Below are positions 1-8,266 of a DNA stretch of 64,000 bases, piece after piece; position 1 is the first letter of the stretch, and each line of letters begins with the position of its first letter. The notes under the pieces are model-generated. The model worked only from the letters and a program-made list of their open reading frames with translations. It did no database searches and was not told where the DNA came from. A program made the position numbers and the translations under genes. Origin of the DNA: an uncultured Alphaproteobacteria bacterium (GTDB lineage Bacteria; Pseudomonadota; Alphaproteobacteria; Puniceispirillales; Puniceispirillaceae); contig CALEYP010000002.1 in assembly GCA_937924895.1 (NCBI GenBank), positions 1 to 64,000 on the forward strand, read 5' to 3'.

Positions 1-73
1 GGGATTATTTGCTAGTTTAGTCTATAGCGTAACCGCACCATCTCTCATCTGCCAATCTTGGAAAGTTTGACTT

Positions 74-787
74 ATGAATATCTACCGCGCCATTCGTGAA
101 GAAGTGCTTGTGCCAATCCACCCAGCAGGCTGGCCCTTTATTGCCCTTTTTGCTGTGATTTCCCTGGCAATCACCTATCTCTTCCAGCCCTTCTTACCGA
201 TTGGCGTGGCGCTGACCTTATGGTGCGTCTATTTCTTCCGTAATCCGTCGCGGGTCGTGCCGCAATCAGAAGGCTGGATTATTGCGCCGGCTGATGGCCG
301 TGTTTTGTCGATCGACGAAGCAGAACCAGAGCCAGAAATGGGTCTGAAAGAGGGGAAATGGCGCCGTGTTGCGATTTTCATGAATGTGTTTGATGTTCAT
401 GTGAACAGAGCGCCAATCGCTGGTCAGATCACACATAAACATTACGCGCCAGGTAAATTTGTAAATGCTAGCCTTGATAAGGCATCAACTGATAATGAGC
501 GTCTCGCTCTCACGGTTGAAGCCGAAGGGCCAGTCAAAACACAGATTGCCTTCGTTCAGATTGCTGGCCTTGTGGCACGCCGTATTTTATGCCACAGCCA
601 AATCGGTGATAAGCTATCAGTAGGCCAGGTTTATGGTTTGATTCGTTTTGGGAGCCGTGTTGATATTTGGATGCCTGCTGAGACAAATGTTTTGGTGCTG
701 CCAGGTCAAAAATGTGTGGCTGGTGAGACTGTGATTGCTGATCTTGCGAACCGCCAACAGGAACCCACAGGAGGGTTAGAACGGTGA
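74..787 (+). CDS. psd: Phosphatidylserine decarboxylase proenzyme (short type)
   Basis: Decarboxylates phosphatidylserine to phosphatidylethanolamine at the inner membrane. The 237-residue protein has a hydrophobic segment near residues 20-53, the APADGRV motif (71-77), FDVHVNR (106-112) and the self-cleavage site FGSRVD with Gly193-Ser194. In this family Ser194 becomes the pyruvoyl cofactor after cleavage. Length fits the short alphaproteobacterial form. Its stop overlaps the GTG start of pssA, which makes its substrate, so the two are very likely cotranscribed. The 73 bases upstream should hold the promoter, but I see no clear -35/-10 pair there. Confidence 0.96.
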   Translation: MNIYRAIREEVLVPIHPAGWPFIALFAVISLAITYLFQPFLPIGVALTLWCVYFFRNPSRVVPQSEGWIIAPADGRVLSIDEAEPEPEMGLKEGKWRRVAIFMNVFDVHVNRAPIAGQITHKHYAPGKFVNASLDKASTDNERLALTVEAEGPVKTQIAFVQIAGLVARRILCHSQIGDKLSVGQVYGLIRFGSRVDIWMPAETNVLVLPGQKCVAGETVIADLANRQQEPTGGLER

Positions 788-1554
788 CGGTCCCTCAGTC
801 GCGAAAGCGTTTCCGGATTCAGGTGTCCATGAATTGGATGATCCCGAATATTATTACAATTGCGTCACTCATTTCTGGTCTAACGGCGTTGCGTTTTGCG
901 CTGGATGATAAGTGGCATATGGTAGTGGGCTTGGTCACATTGAGTGCTATCTTTGATGCGCTTGATGGGCGTACGGCTCGTTTATTGCGATCTACCTCTG
1001 CCTTTGGTGGGGCATTAGATTCACTTTGTGACGTCGTTGTTTTTGGTGTTGTTCCTGGCTTGTGTCTTTATTTATGGGCGTTGCAAGATCATGGGTCCTT
1101 GGCATGGGCGGCCGCTTTATTCTATGTCGTCTGTATCGCGCTTCGCTTGGCGCGCTTTGATTCTGAGCTGCCTGACAAGCCCGATTTTGCAAAGGATTTC
1201 TTTACAGGAATCCCAAGTCCAGCTGCTGGTTTGCTTGTGATTTTGCCGCTGGTGATTGACTTACAATTTGGTGGTGTTCCTGCTGCCCGCGCCGCGTTCC
1301 CCGTAGCGTTGGTTCTTGTCATTTGTGGTGTCGGTGCGGTTTGTACCTTGCCAACATTTGCTGGCAAGACGATGAAAATCCCCTCCTATTATGCGCTACC
1401 GACTCTGGCGATCATTGCGTTGGTTGTTGGGTTAGCTGTTGTGGAACCATGGGCCGCCTATTTGCTTTTGGCTGGCTTATATTTGACGTCAATCCCATTT
1501 GCGTTGGTGGCTTATGGTCGTCGTAAACAGCGCTATTTCTCTGTTACAGATTAG
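784..1554 (+). CDS. pssA: CDP-diacylglycerol--serine O-phosphatidyltransferase
   Basis: Makes phosphatidylserine from CDP-diacylglycerol and L-serine in the inner membrane and supplies Psd. The complete CDP-alcohol phosphatidyltransferase signature is visible: D58, D61-G62, A65-R66, G75, D79 and D83 with family spacing. Several hydrophobic segments follow, as expected for a polytopic enzyme. The start is GTG at 784, preceded by a strong AGGAGGG at about 7 bases and overlapping the psd stop. The 3' end overlaps the convergent EamA gene by 11 bases. Confidence 0.95.
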   Translation: MTVPQSRKRFRIQVSMNWMIPNIITIASLISGLTALRFALDDKWHMVVGLVTLSAIFDALDGRTARLLRSTSAFGGALDSLCDVVVFGVVPGLCLYLWALQDHGSLAWAAALFYVVCIALRLARFDSELPDKPDFAKDFFTGIPSPAAGLLVILPLVIDLQFGGVPAARAAFPVALVLVICGVGAVCTLPTFAGKTMKIPSYYALPTLAIIALVVGLAVVEPWAAYLLLAGLYLTSIPFALVAYGRRKQRYFSVTD

Positions 1555-2461
1555 AGGTTGCTGAGGCAGCGCCGGCTTGTCTCTCACGGTGGATGAGATA
1601 GAGTCCAGAGCCAATAATGATGCTAGCGCCAATGATGGTAGTGTCTTTAGGAAGGTCGCCGAATATAAGATAACCCAGCAATGTTGCGCCAAGAATTTCC
1701 ATATATTGAAACGGGGCCAATAGCCCGGCATCAGCTCTCTGCAGGGCAAAAACGATCATGACATGGCCGGTTGTTGCAATCACACCGAGCATTATTATGA
1801 CGCCTAACTCAGCCATATTGGGCCAACGCCATCCCTCACTTTCCAAGCCTGTGAGGTGGTTCAGCCCAGAAAGCACAAGGATCGTCGCAACCGCATAAAA
1901 TGACATGGCAAATTGTGCCTCAATCGGATGTGTCTTTTGGGCCACTTGCCGCGTGACAATCATATAAAGTGCGAAGACAATCGCTGTGCCAAGAGGCAGC
2001 AAAGCCGGCCAGCCAAATAAAGCAAAGCTGGGCTGGATAACGATTAACGCGCCAGCAAATCCAAATAGAACTGCGATGATGCGACGAATGCGGATTACTT
2101 CTCCCAAGAAGAGGGCGCCTAATATTGTGAGAATCATGGGTTCAACAAAAAAGATGGCAATGGCTTCTGCCATAGGAAGCGTTTTCAAAGAGATGAAGAA
2201 CAGCCATGTGGCCAGCGCTAGGCAAACACCGCGGATGATTTGCGCAACTGAAAATGAGCTGCGCTGTGGTGAGAGACGCCAGAGATATAAAAGAGGCAAT
2301 AATAATAGCATTTGCATGGTAAAGCGGGCGGCGGAAACTTGTGAGGCAGGGAGCGTCGCGCCTAGCCATTTCGCACAAGCATCCAACCCTGGTAACAATA
2401 GCATCGCGGAGACCATCAAGATGATGCCTGATAGAGGGGTATGTGTCTCAGCCTGTTTCAT
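1544..2461 (-). CDS. EamA/DMT-family transporter
   Basis: A 305-residue protein made almost entirely of hydrophobic segments, about ten, arranged as two repeats, as in drug/metabolite transporters of the EamA family. Such proteins export or exchange small metabolites, but the substrate cannot be read from sequence. Residues around WLFFISLKTLPMAEAIAIFF match the conserved part of the first EamA repeat. It is transcribed opposite to pssA and divergently from the Fur-type gene, with about 165 bases between them that must hold both promoters. Function beyond family is unknown. Confidence 0.85.
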   Translation of the reverse strand: MKQAETHTPLSGIILMVSAMLLLPGLDACAKWLGATLPASQVSAARFTMQMLLLLPLLYLWRLSPQRSSFSVAQIIRGVCLALATWLFFISLKTLPMAEAIAIFFVEPMILTILGALFLGEVIRIRRIIAVLFGFAGALIVIQPSFALFGWPALLPLGTAIVFALYMIVTRQVAQKTHPIEAQFAMSFYAVATILVLSGLNHLTGLESEGWRWPNMAELGVIIMLGVIATTGHVMIVFALQRADAGLLAPFQYMEILGATLLGYLIFGDLPKDTTIIGASIIIGSGLYLIHRERQAGAASATSNL

Positions 2462-2626
2462 ATCACGCTCGTCAGGTTACCATTCAAAAGGGCCGTATCC
2501 TCCCATAGCTTGTCAGGAAATGAGCAAAAAGAAAACGGATGAATTTTGAGGTGGTTCATTGTATGGTAAGGGCAAAAGGTGCAAGACACCGAAATCAATG
2601 GCCCTAAATCAAGGGGAGAGGGTGTT

Positions 2627-3037
2627 GTGGCTGACGCGTTACTGCAAAAATGTTTATCGCAAAATATCAGGATCACGCCGCAACGTCAGATCATTATCAA
2701 AGTGATCGAGGAGTCTGAAGATCATCCAGATGTCGATCAGCTCTATCAGCGCGCTGTCCAGATTGATAACACCATTTCAATTGCAACCGTCTATCGCACG
2801 GTCAAGCTCCTAGAGGAAGCAGGTGTGATTGAACGGCTTGAATTTGGTGATGGCCGCGCCCGCTATGAAGAATCTGGCGAACATCACGAACATCTTGTTG
2901 ATATCGAAACAGGGGAAGTGATCGAATTCTATGATGAGCCTCTTGAGCGCATGAAGGAAGAGATCGCTAATCGCATGGGATATGAGCTGGTTGATCATCG
3001 CCTTGAGTTGTTTGTACGCAAAAAGAAAACATCCTAA
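2627..3037 (+). CDS. Fur/Mur-family metal-responsive transcriptional regulator
   Basis: Fur-family repressor: N-terminal winged helix (ITPQRQ..., then TISIATVYRTVKLLEEAGVI), followed by the histidine-rich dimerisation and metal domain (HHEHLVDIETGEVIEF). The CxxC pair of classical Fur is absent (DIETGEV in its place), which is usual in alphaproteobacterial Fur/Mur. It probably senses Fe or Mn; which one cannot be told from sequence. I chose the GTG at 2627 because GGGGAG lies 8 bases upstream and this gives 136 residues, the normal length. An in-frame GTG at 2579 has no ribosome binding site. Lies 25 bases before panB, so possibly cotranscribed. Confidence 0.9.
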   Translation: MADALLQKCLSQNIRITPQRQIIIKVIEESEDHPDVDQLYQRAVQIDNTISIATVYRTVKLLEEAGVIERLEFGDGRARYEESGEHHEHLVDIETGEVIEFYDEPLERMKEEIANRMGYELVDHRLELFVRKKKTS

Positions 3038-3062
3038 CCTGTTAGCCTGAAGAGACGGTTTC

Positions 3063-3857
3063 TTGGATAAAATTGCAGAATTTCAATCACGCGCATCACA
3101 TCGCAAACTTGTCTGCCTAACAGCCTATACAGCCTCTATGGCCGCGCATCTTCAAGATGTCTGTGACTTATTGCTGGTTGGTGATTCCGTTGCCATGGTT
3201 GTCTATGGTGAAGAGACAACCAATACTGCAACCTTGGAGATGATGATCCGTCATGGTGAGGCGGTGGCCAGAGCCGCTTCAGACCCTGTTATTGTCGTTG
3301 ATATGCCTGCTGGTACTTATGAAGAATCGGCAAACCGCGCGGTTGATAACGCCCATCAAATCATGAGTGGTACAGGTGCCGACGCTGTGAAATGCGAAGG
3401 CGGTGAAGCCATGGCCGCGCAGGTGCGTGCCATTGTGCAATCAGGCATCCCGGTGATGGGTCATATTGGCTTGTTGCCGCAATCAGTTAACAGCCCAGAT
3501 GAGTATCGTGTAACAGGCCGGGATTCGGTTGAGGAAGAGCAGTTAGTCGCAGATTTGAAGGCTTTGGAGGCTGCGGGTTGTTTTGCCATTGTCATCGAAT
3601 GTGTCGTCGAGCCTGTTGCGCGTCGGCTTGCAGAAATGGCACAGGTGCCAGTCATCGGTATTGGCGCGTCACCGGCATGCCATGGACAAATTCTTGTCAC
3701 AGATGATTTGCTTGGTATGTATGATAAATTCACGCCAAAATTTGTGCGACAATATAGTCATCTCTCTCATTCGGTGAAAGAGGCGGCCGCTGCTTATCGG
3801 GATGATGTGGTTGCAGGGGCATTTCCCTCTGATGCGGAATGCTTCCTGAAACGGTAA
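3063..3857 (+). CDS. panB: 3-methyl-2-oxobutanoate hydroxymethyltransferase
   Basis: First committed step of pantothenate (coenzyme A) synthesis: transfers a hydroxymethyl group from methylene-tetrahydrofolate to 2-oxoisovalerate. The TIM-barrel landmarks are present: VGDS with D41-S42, VDMPAG with D80 and KCEGG with E112 for the metal, GHIGLLPQSVN, and the catalytic Glu179 in VIECV. Length 264 residues matches the family. The start appears to be TTG at 3063, because no ATG or GTG in frame keeps the conserved N-terminus. Its end lies just before panC, so the two genes form a pathway pair. Confidence 0.95.
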   Translation: MDKIAEFQSRASHRKLVCLTAYTASMAAHLQDVCDLLLVGDSVAMVVYGEETTNTATLEMMIRHGEAVARAASDPVIVVDMPAGTYEESANRAVDNAHQIMSGTGADAVKCEGGEAMAAQVRAIVQSGIPVMGHIGLLPQSVNSPDEYRVTGRDSVEEEQLVADLKALEAAGCFAIVIECVVEPVARRLAEMAQVPVIGIGASPACHGQILVTDDLLGMYDKFTPKFVRQYSHLSHSVKEAAAAYRDDVVAGAFPSDAECFLKR

Positions 3858-3868
3858 GGGGCGCAGTG

Positions 3869-4723
3869 ATGACCGAGATCATCCGAGACAAAGAACAGAT
3901 CCAAGCGCTTGTGGCATCTTATCGCGCCTCTGGTTTGCTTGTAGCCGTGGTGCCAACCATGGGCGGGTTGCATGACGGGCACTTATCGCTTGTAAGGGAA
4001 GCCGCGAAGACAGCTGACCGTATTATCCTCACTATCTACGTGAATCCCACGCAATTTGCCGCGCATGAGGATTTAGATAGCTATCCTCGCCAGCTAGAAG
4101 CCGATCTCGCTGCTTGTAAGGAATTAGGGCTGGTTGATGCGATTTATGCGCCGCAAGTGATGTATCACGACACTCATGCCACGATGGTTGCCCCCGCAGG
4201 GGCGGCTGAGATGCTAGAAGGAGAGGCACGACCTCATTTCTTCACAGGGGTGGCCACAATAGTATTAAAATTATTTCATCACGTGCCGGCTGATGAGGCA
4301 TATTTCGGCGAAAAAGACTACCAGCAGCTTTGTGTGATCCGGCAAATGGTCCGTGATTTAGATATTCCTATCCGCATTGAGGCAGTGCCAACCGCGCGCG
4401 CGTCAGATGGGTTAGCTTTGTCATCCCGCAATGCCTATTTATCGGAGGGTGAGCGCGCCATCGCCCCGCAATTATATCAAGAGATGAGGCAAGCGGCCCA
4501 CGCCCTTTTATCAGGTGAGGATGTGGGCGCAGTCTGTAACACGATGGCGTCCTCTCTGACAGATGCGGGATTTGCGTCTATTGATTATATTGCGCTTCGC
4601 GATCCAGAGAGGCTGGCTGAAGTGGATATTGTTGCGCCAGACACAAGGCTTCTGGTGGCGGCAACTCTTGGGACAACCCGCTTGATTGATAATGCGGCTT
4701 TATCTGATTTATTGCCCCGCTAA
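3869..4723 (+). CDS. panC: Pantoate--beta-alanine ligase
   Basis: ATP-dependent condensation of pantoate and beta-alanine to pantothenate in the cytoplasm, following PanB. The nucleotidyltransferase HxGH-type motif is seen in PTMGGLHDGHLSL and the KMSKS-like loop in ALSSRN. The ATG at 3869 has AAGGGG about nine bases upstream and gives 284 residues, the usual size; an earlier in-frame ATG at 3839 lies inside panB and would add a non-conserved extension. No + strand terminator is visible after the stop; the hairpin at 4761-4780 is oriented for the opposite strand. Confidence 0.95.
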   Translation: MTEIIRDKEQIQALVASYRASGLLVAVVPTMGGLHDGHLSLVREAAKTADRIILTIYVNPTQFAAHEDLDSYPRQLEADLAACKELGLVDAIYAPQVMYHDTHATMVAPAGAAEMLEGEARPHFFTGVATIVLKLFHHVPADEAYFGEKDYQQLCVIRQMVRDLDIPIRIEAVPTARASDGLALSSRNAYLSEGERAIAPQLYQEMRQAAHALLSGEDVGAVCNTMASSLTDAGFASIDYIALRDPERLAEVDIVAPDTRLLVAATLGTTRLIDNAALSDLLPR

Positions 4724-4751
4724 CCCTGTCTTCTAGTCCTATAAAAAGTGC

Positions 4752-4780
4752 AAAAAAAAAGGCCGTATTGTCATACGGCC
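4752..4780 (-). terminator. Rho-independent terminator
   Basis: Inverted repeat GGCCGTAT (4761-4768) / ATACGGCC (4773-4780) with a four-base loop. A run of nine A on the + strand at 4752-4760 becomes a T run after the hairpin on the minus strand. It therefore terminates minus-strand transcription from gluQ or from the small RNA candidate. There is no T run on the panC side. Confidence 0.8.
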
Positions 4781-4815
4781 GAGTTAGGGAGGAAACAATA
4801 TAAAATTGTTGCGCC
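4752..4815 (-). ncRNA. Candidate small RNA with exposed CCUCCC loop
   Basis: Read on the minus strand, a small hairpin (arms AACAAT and ATTGTT, 4794-4799 and 4805-4810) is followed by a single-stranded UUUCCUCCCU (4786-4795), then an 8-bp terminator hairpin and nine U. This layout, an anti-Shine-Dalgarno stretch between hairpins ending in an intrinsic terminator, resembles alphaproteobacterial CCUCC-type small RNAs. It could equally be only the 3' untranslated tail of gluQ, whose stop is about 60 bases upstream. A possible promoter is TTGATT-17-TAATGG, but its -10 is poor. Confidence 0.3.
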
Positions 4816-4875
4816 CCCATTACAGGAAAATTAGTAATTAATCAAGTGAAAAAAGAAAAAAATGATATAAATAAT

Positions 4876-5694
4876 CTATTTTATGAGGGATTGTGACAAA
4901 TTTACCACATATTCGGGTGATTGTCCTTGGTTGCGGTAGGTTTTTAGGGCGCGCGCATCGTCGCGTTTTGCCAGACGTTTGCCGGCCTCATCTCTGACGA
5001 GGGCGTGATGCGCATAATGCGGGACTGGCAAATTTAGGAGATGATGTAAGAGAATTTGCACAGGCGTCTCAGCTATCAAATCAGCGCCTCTCGTCACCAA
5101 TGTGATCTGGCTATCATAATCATCTAACACAACACTTAAATGATAGGAGGCGCCAATATCGCGGCGAGCAATCACCACATCTCCAATCGCATCAAGTGAT
5201 AATCGTTGCTCTCCATAGGTCAGATCCTGCCAGCTCGTTGGAAAGGAGCGATGCTTAATCTGAGCCATGTCTAGGCGCCAAGCGGCCTTTGTTCCGGAAC
5301 CTGCTCTGTCACTTTGTTCTGTGTCTGATAGGGCGCCTTTTAATGAGGTCTCTTGTGGCGCAGATAAAATGGCATCCACCTCACGTCGTGTCAGATAACA
5401 CGGATAGATCAGACCCTCATCCTGTAAAAAACGCAAGGCTTGCTGGTATCTGTCCATACGCGCTGATTGGTGCAAGGGCGCAGCGTCCCAGCTAAGGCCT
5501 AACCAGTGTAAATCATCGATCTGAGAGTGGCGAAACTGGTCTTGGCATCTTGTGAAATCAAGGTCATCAATGCGCAGCAAGAAGCGGCTAGGGTCACAGG
5601 ACGCCGCTTGCCAAGCAACCCACGCCGAATAGGCATGACCTAGATGGAGTTCGCCTGTCGGGCTTGGCGCGAATCTGGTGCGATAATCTGTCAT
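4876..5694 (-). CDS. gluQ: Glutamyl-Q tRNA(Asp) synthetase
   Basis: A truncated glutamyl-tRNA synthetase paralogue that attaches glutamate to queuosine of tRNA(Asp). The catalytic core is clear: RFAPSPTGELHLGHAYSA (HIGH-type motif) near residue 7-24 and KRLAKRDDA (KMSKS-type) near the C-terminus. At 272 residues it lacks an anticodon-binding domain, as expected. The zinc-binding cysteines that follow the Rossmann insertion in many family members are mostly missing: only YPC remains at about residue 98. The start at 5694 is divergent from the hydrolase gene. Confidence 0.88.
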   Translation of the reverse strand: MTDYRTRFAPSPTGELHLGHAYSAWVAWQAASCDPSRFLLRIDDLDFTRCQDQFRHSQIDDLHWLGLSWDAAPLHQSARMDRYQQALRFLQDEGLIYPCYLTRREVDAILSAPQETSLKGALSDTEQSDRAGSGTKAAWRLDMAQIKHRSFPTSWQDLTYGEQRLSLDAIGDVVIARRDIGASYHLSVVLDDYDSQITLVTRGADLIAETPVQILLHHLLNLPVPHYAHHALVRDEAGKRLAKRDDARALKTYRNQGQSPEYVVNLSQSLIK

Positions 5695-5793
5695 GGCGCC
5701 ATGCTATACATTTTCATAAGCCAGTGCTATGCCAAAGCAGACATGCGTCATAAGAATGCAAAGAGTGAACACCGTCAAGCAACGAGGATAATG

Positions 5794-6468
5794 ATGACTG
5801 ACCTACAATGTGCTAGCCTTCAAGGCCCTTTTTGTGATGCCCCGCAGGGACCAGCGAATAGCGCGCTTATCCTGCTTCATGGATGGGGCGCTGATGGACA
5901 TGATTTGGCAAGTCTTGCCCCTTATCTTCAGGCCTCGCTGCCTCAGCTAGCGCTCTATACCCCGCACGCGCCAGACATCTGTTCTGCTAATCCGATGGGG
6001 CGTCAATGGTTTGAATTATCAGAGCGGTTTTTTGCTAACCCTGCCGCCTCAGAGGCGGATATGGACAAGGCAGCAGCTGTCATTAGCGAGGCTGTCATGG
6101 CGTTTTCAGAGGCTATCTCACTCCCTCAAACACGCATAATGCTAGGCGGCTTCTCACAAGGTGGCATGATGACATTGCATCTCGCCTCACAAGGGCGCCT
6201 GCCGATGGCAGGATATATCTCCATTGCTGGGGCATTGGTTGTGCCAGATGCTGTGCAGGAGGCCACATCTCATAGTGCCCCAATCACGCTTATTCATGGG
6301 GCGCGCGATGAGGTTGTACCCTTTCAAGCGATGAGCCGGGCGGAAGACAGGCTCTCGACAGCTGGTTATCAGGTCACAAGCCATACAAGGCCAGAGATGG
6401 GGCATGCCATTGATGCAGAGACCATCTCTCATATTATCGCAGCTTTCACCGCTATGCCAAATGTCTAA
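5794..6468 (+). CDS. Alpha/beta-hydrolase, phospholipase/carboxylesterase family
   Basis: Serine hydrolase of the YpfH/LYPLA (Abhydrolase_2) type. The oxyanion segment LLHGWGADGHDL sits near the N-terminus, the nucleophile elbow is GGFSQGG, and the acid and base are in GARDEVVP and GHAID. Such enzymes hydrolyse short-chain esters or acylated molecules; the real substrate is unknown. The tandem ATGs at 5791 and 5794 follow GAGG at 5784-5787; 5794 has the better spacing. About 100 bases separate it from the divergent gluQ. A weak 5-bp hairpin (6518-6530) followed by TTTT may help termination. Confidence 0.85.
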   Translation: MTDLQCASLQGPFCDAPQGPANSALILLHGWGADGHDLASLAPYLQASLPQLALYTPHAPDICSANPMGRQWFELSERFFANPAASEADMDKAAAVISEAVMAFSEAISLPQTRIMLGGFSQGGMMTLHLASQGRLPMAGYISIAGALVVPDAVQEATSHSAPITLIHGARDEVVPFQAMSRAEDRLSTAGYQVTSHTRPEMGHAIDAETISHIIAAFTAMPNV

Positions 6469-6592
6469 AACACTACATATTGTGATGGTTATGTGAAATC
6501 TTTCTACATGTTGAGATTTGGCATTGCCAAGCTTTTATTCCCATGTTTCACTTATGCCAGTAGGTTCATTGGTAATAGGAGCTGTGAGATAG

Positions 6593-7162
6593 ATGAATGC
6601 TGGCATGCTACCACCTGCTTTGGTGTTAAATGCCGATTTTCGGCCGTTGAGTTATTATCCCCTGTCCTTGTGGTCTTGGCAGGATAGTGTGAAGGCTGTC
6701 TTCCTTGAACGGGTGAGCATTATCTCAGAATATGATGAGGAAATTCACAGCCCCTCTCTGACCTTCAAACTTCCCTCTGTGATTGCGCTCAAAGATTATG
6801 TGCCGCAGAGCCGTAATCCGGCTTTCACTAGATTTAATGTGTTTTTGCGGGATAAATTCTCATGCCAATATTGTGGTGTGCGCCTCCCAGCCTCTGATCT
6901 CACTTTTGACCATGTGATCCCGCGTTGTCGGGGTGGCCGGACCAATTGGTTTAATGTCGTGGCGGCCTGTGGGAAATGTAATTTGCGGAAAGGAAGTAAG
7001 CTTGCTGCTGATTGCGGGATGCATCCTTTGCAAGAACCAAGAGAGCCGTCAGTCTGGCAATTACAGGAAAATGGTCGTCATTTTCCACCGAACTACCTCC
7101 ATCATAGCTGGCGTGATTATCTCTATTGGGATTCAGAATTGCTGCAGGATAAGAGCGAGTAG
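6593..7162 (+). CDS. HNH endonuclease family protein
   Basis: A 189-residue protein with a C-terminal HNH fold: Cys91/Cys94, Asp106-His107 in FDHVIPRCRGG, Asn121, then Cys126/Cys129-Asn130. The two CxxC pairs should hold structural zinc and the His-Asn set the catalytic metal. The N-terminal half begins PPALVLNADFRPL, the form found in stand-alone HNH proteins widely conserved in alphaproteobacteria. Its biological role is not established. It is preceded by TAGGAGC 15 bases upstream. Nothing next to it suggests a restriction or mobile-element role. Confidence 0.85.
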   Translation: MNAGMLPPALVLNADFRPLSYYPLSLWSWQDSVKAVFLERVSIISEYDEEIHSPSLTFKLPSVIALKDYVPQSRNPAFTRFNVFLRDKFSCQYCGVRLPASDLTFDHVIPRCRGGRTNWFNVVAACGKCNLRKGSKLAADCGMHPLQEPREPSVWQLQENGRHFPPNYLHHSWRDYLYWDSELLQDKSE

Positions 7163-7230
7163 CCTCAGCCATTACGGGCTTTTCTGCCTAGCTCTTAGTT
7201 GCGTCTTCGCCTATCATTTTTTTGAAGAGA

Positions 7231-7317
7231 TGGTGCGGCTGAAGGGAATCGAACCCCCACTCTGTCACCAGAAACGGATTTTGAATCCGTCGCGTCTACC
7301 AGTTCCGCCACAGCCGC
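7231..7317 (-). tRNA. tRNA-Leu (anticodon CAA)
   Basis: On the minus strand the acceptor arm GCGGCTG pairs with CAGCCGC, the D-arm region reads GGCGGAACTGGTAGACGC, and the anticodon loop TTCAAAA between ACGGA and TCCGT gives anticodon CAA, decoding UUG. A long variable arm (class II) and a T-loop TTCGATT follow. The 3' CCA is encoded (7231-7233). The T stem contains two adjacent G-U pairs. It stands alone between the HNH and IclR genes. Confidence 0.97.
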
Positions 7318-7337
7318 ATATCCTGTGGATGCTCGGC

Positions 7338-7366
7338 AATATAGTCATGGTTTTCTCTGTTGGCAA
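7338..7366 (-). promoter_or_regulatory. Sigma70-type promoter of tRNA-Leu
   Basis: On the minus strand TTGCCA (7366-7361), a 17-base spacer, and TATATT (7343-7338) lie about 20 bases before the mature tRNA 5' end. The match and position are good for a housekeeping promoter driving this single tRNA. Confidence 0.7.
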
Positions 7367-7477
7367 GCAGAACATCGCGTCATTTGGTCGCTATCTTACT
7401 ATTAACTTGTTTTGTCACGGTGATTGGCGCATTATGTCGGTGGGGGCTGGCGACGTTATGTAATAAGGTCGTGCTAT

Positions 7478-8266
7478 ATGCCTGATGAAATCCTTGAAAA
7501 ACGTAGTGGGCATACCCAATCCGTCTCACGTGCCTTGCGCCTTTTATCGCGCTTGGCCGAAGAGCCGAATGGCATGTCGCTATCAGAGCTCGCAAGAGCT
7601 GTGGAACTGGCACCATCAACAGCACACCGCCTCTTAACCACTTTGCAATTGGAACGCTTTGTGCGCTTTGAAGATAGCCGCTGGTTAATTGGTGTTCAGG
7701 CCTTTAATGTAGGGTCTAGCTATCTCCGCGCACGCGATGTGTGTTTCATGGCACGTCCCTACATGCGGATTTTAATGCAAGATACAGGCGAGACGACAAA
7801 TCTTGCCTTGATTGAAGACCAAGAGCTTGTCTATCTGGCGCAAGTCGAATCATCACAAATGATGCGGGCACTGGCGCGACCAGGGGCCAAGGCGCCGTGG
7901 AGTTGTTCTGCCGTTGGGAAAGCCTGCCTTGCTTTCATGGTGCGCCCAGAAGCTGAGAAAATTATTGCTCAATCCGGCATTCAGCAGATGACAGGCAATA
8001 GCCATATCACGGACACGACCTTGTGGGCAGATATCAACAAGGTCCAGCAACAATATTACGCCTTTGATGATGAAGAGCATGCGGTGGGGTTGCGCTGTGT
8101 GGCATCACCGTTATTTGACAGCCAGTCGAATGTTATTGGGGCGCTATCTATCTCTGGGCCAACGGTTCGCGTCGCGCAAAATAATATGGATAATATCGGG
8201 CGGTCTGTGGCACGGGTGGCGCGTGAGTTAACACAAGCGTTAGGTGGGGCCTGGCCAGCAGGCTAA
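7478..8266 (+). CDS. IclR-family transcriptional regulator
   Basis: An N-terminal winged helix (about residues 12-70: SVSRALRLLSRLAEE ... MSLSELARAVELAPSTAHRLLTTL) is followed by an IclR effector-binding domain (SCSAVGKACLAF, and HAVGLRCVASPLFD near the C-terminus). IclR proteins usually control catabolic genes, but no adjacent catabolic operon is present, so the target is unknown. The ATG at 7478 has AAGG nine bases upstream and gives 262 residues, typical of the family. Its stop overlaps the convergent ChaC-like gene by four bases. Confidence 0.9.
   Translation: MPDEILEKRSGHTQSVSRALRLLSRLAEEPNGMSLSELARAVELAPSTAHRLLTTLQLERFVRFEDSRWLIGVQAFNVGSSYLRARDVCFMARPYMRILMQDTGETTNLALIEDQELVYLAQVESSQMMRALARPGAKAPWSCSAVGKACLAFMVRPEAEKIIAQSGIQQMTGNSHITDTTLWADINKVQQQYYAFDDEEHAVGLRCVASPLFDSQSNVIGALSISGPTVRVAQNNMDNIGRSVARVARELTQALGGAWPAG

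Noticed and set aside
1986..2549. 187-codon open frame on the + strand antisense to the EamA gene
   Set aside because: It lies opposite a well-supported membrane protein gene, has unusual composition (Lys/Met/Arg-rich), no ribosome binding site and no family features.
6593..7162. HNH gene as part of a restriction, toxin or homing system
   Set aside because: No methylase, antitoxin, intron or phage gene is adjacent, and the protein matches the common stand-alone type.
7163..7190. Four-base hairpin AGCC/GGCT after the HNH gene followed by TTTT
   Set aside because: The stem is too short to be called a terminator.
6933..7463. 176-codon open frame running from the HNH gene through the tRNA-Leu gene
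   Set aside because: It overlaps the HNH motif in another frame and crosses the tRNA; no conserved features.
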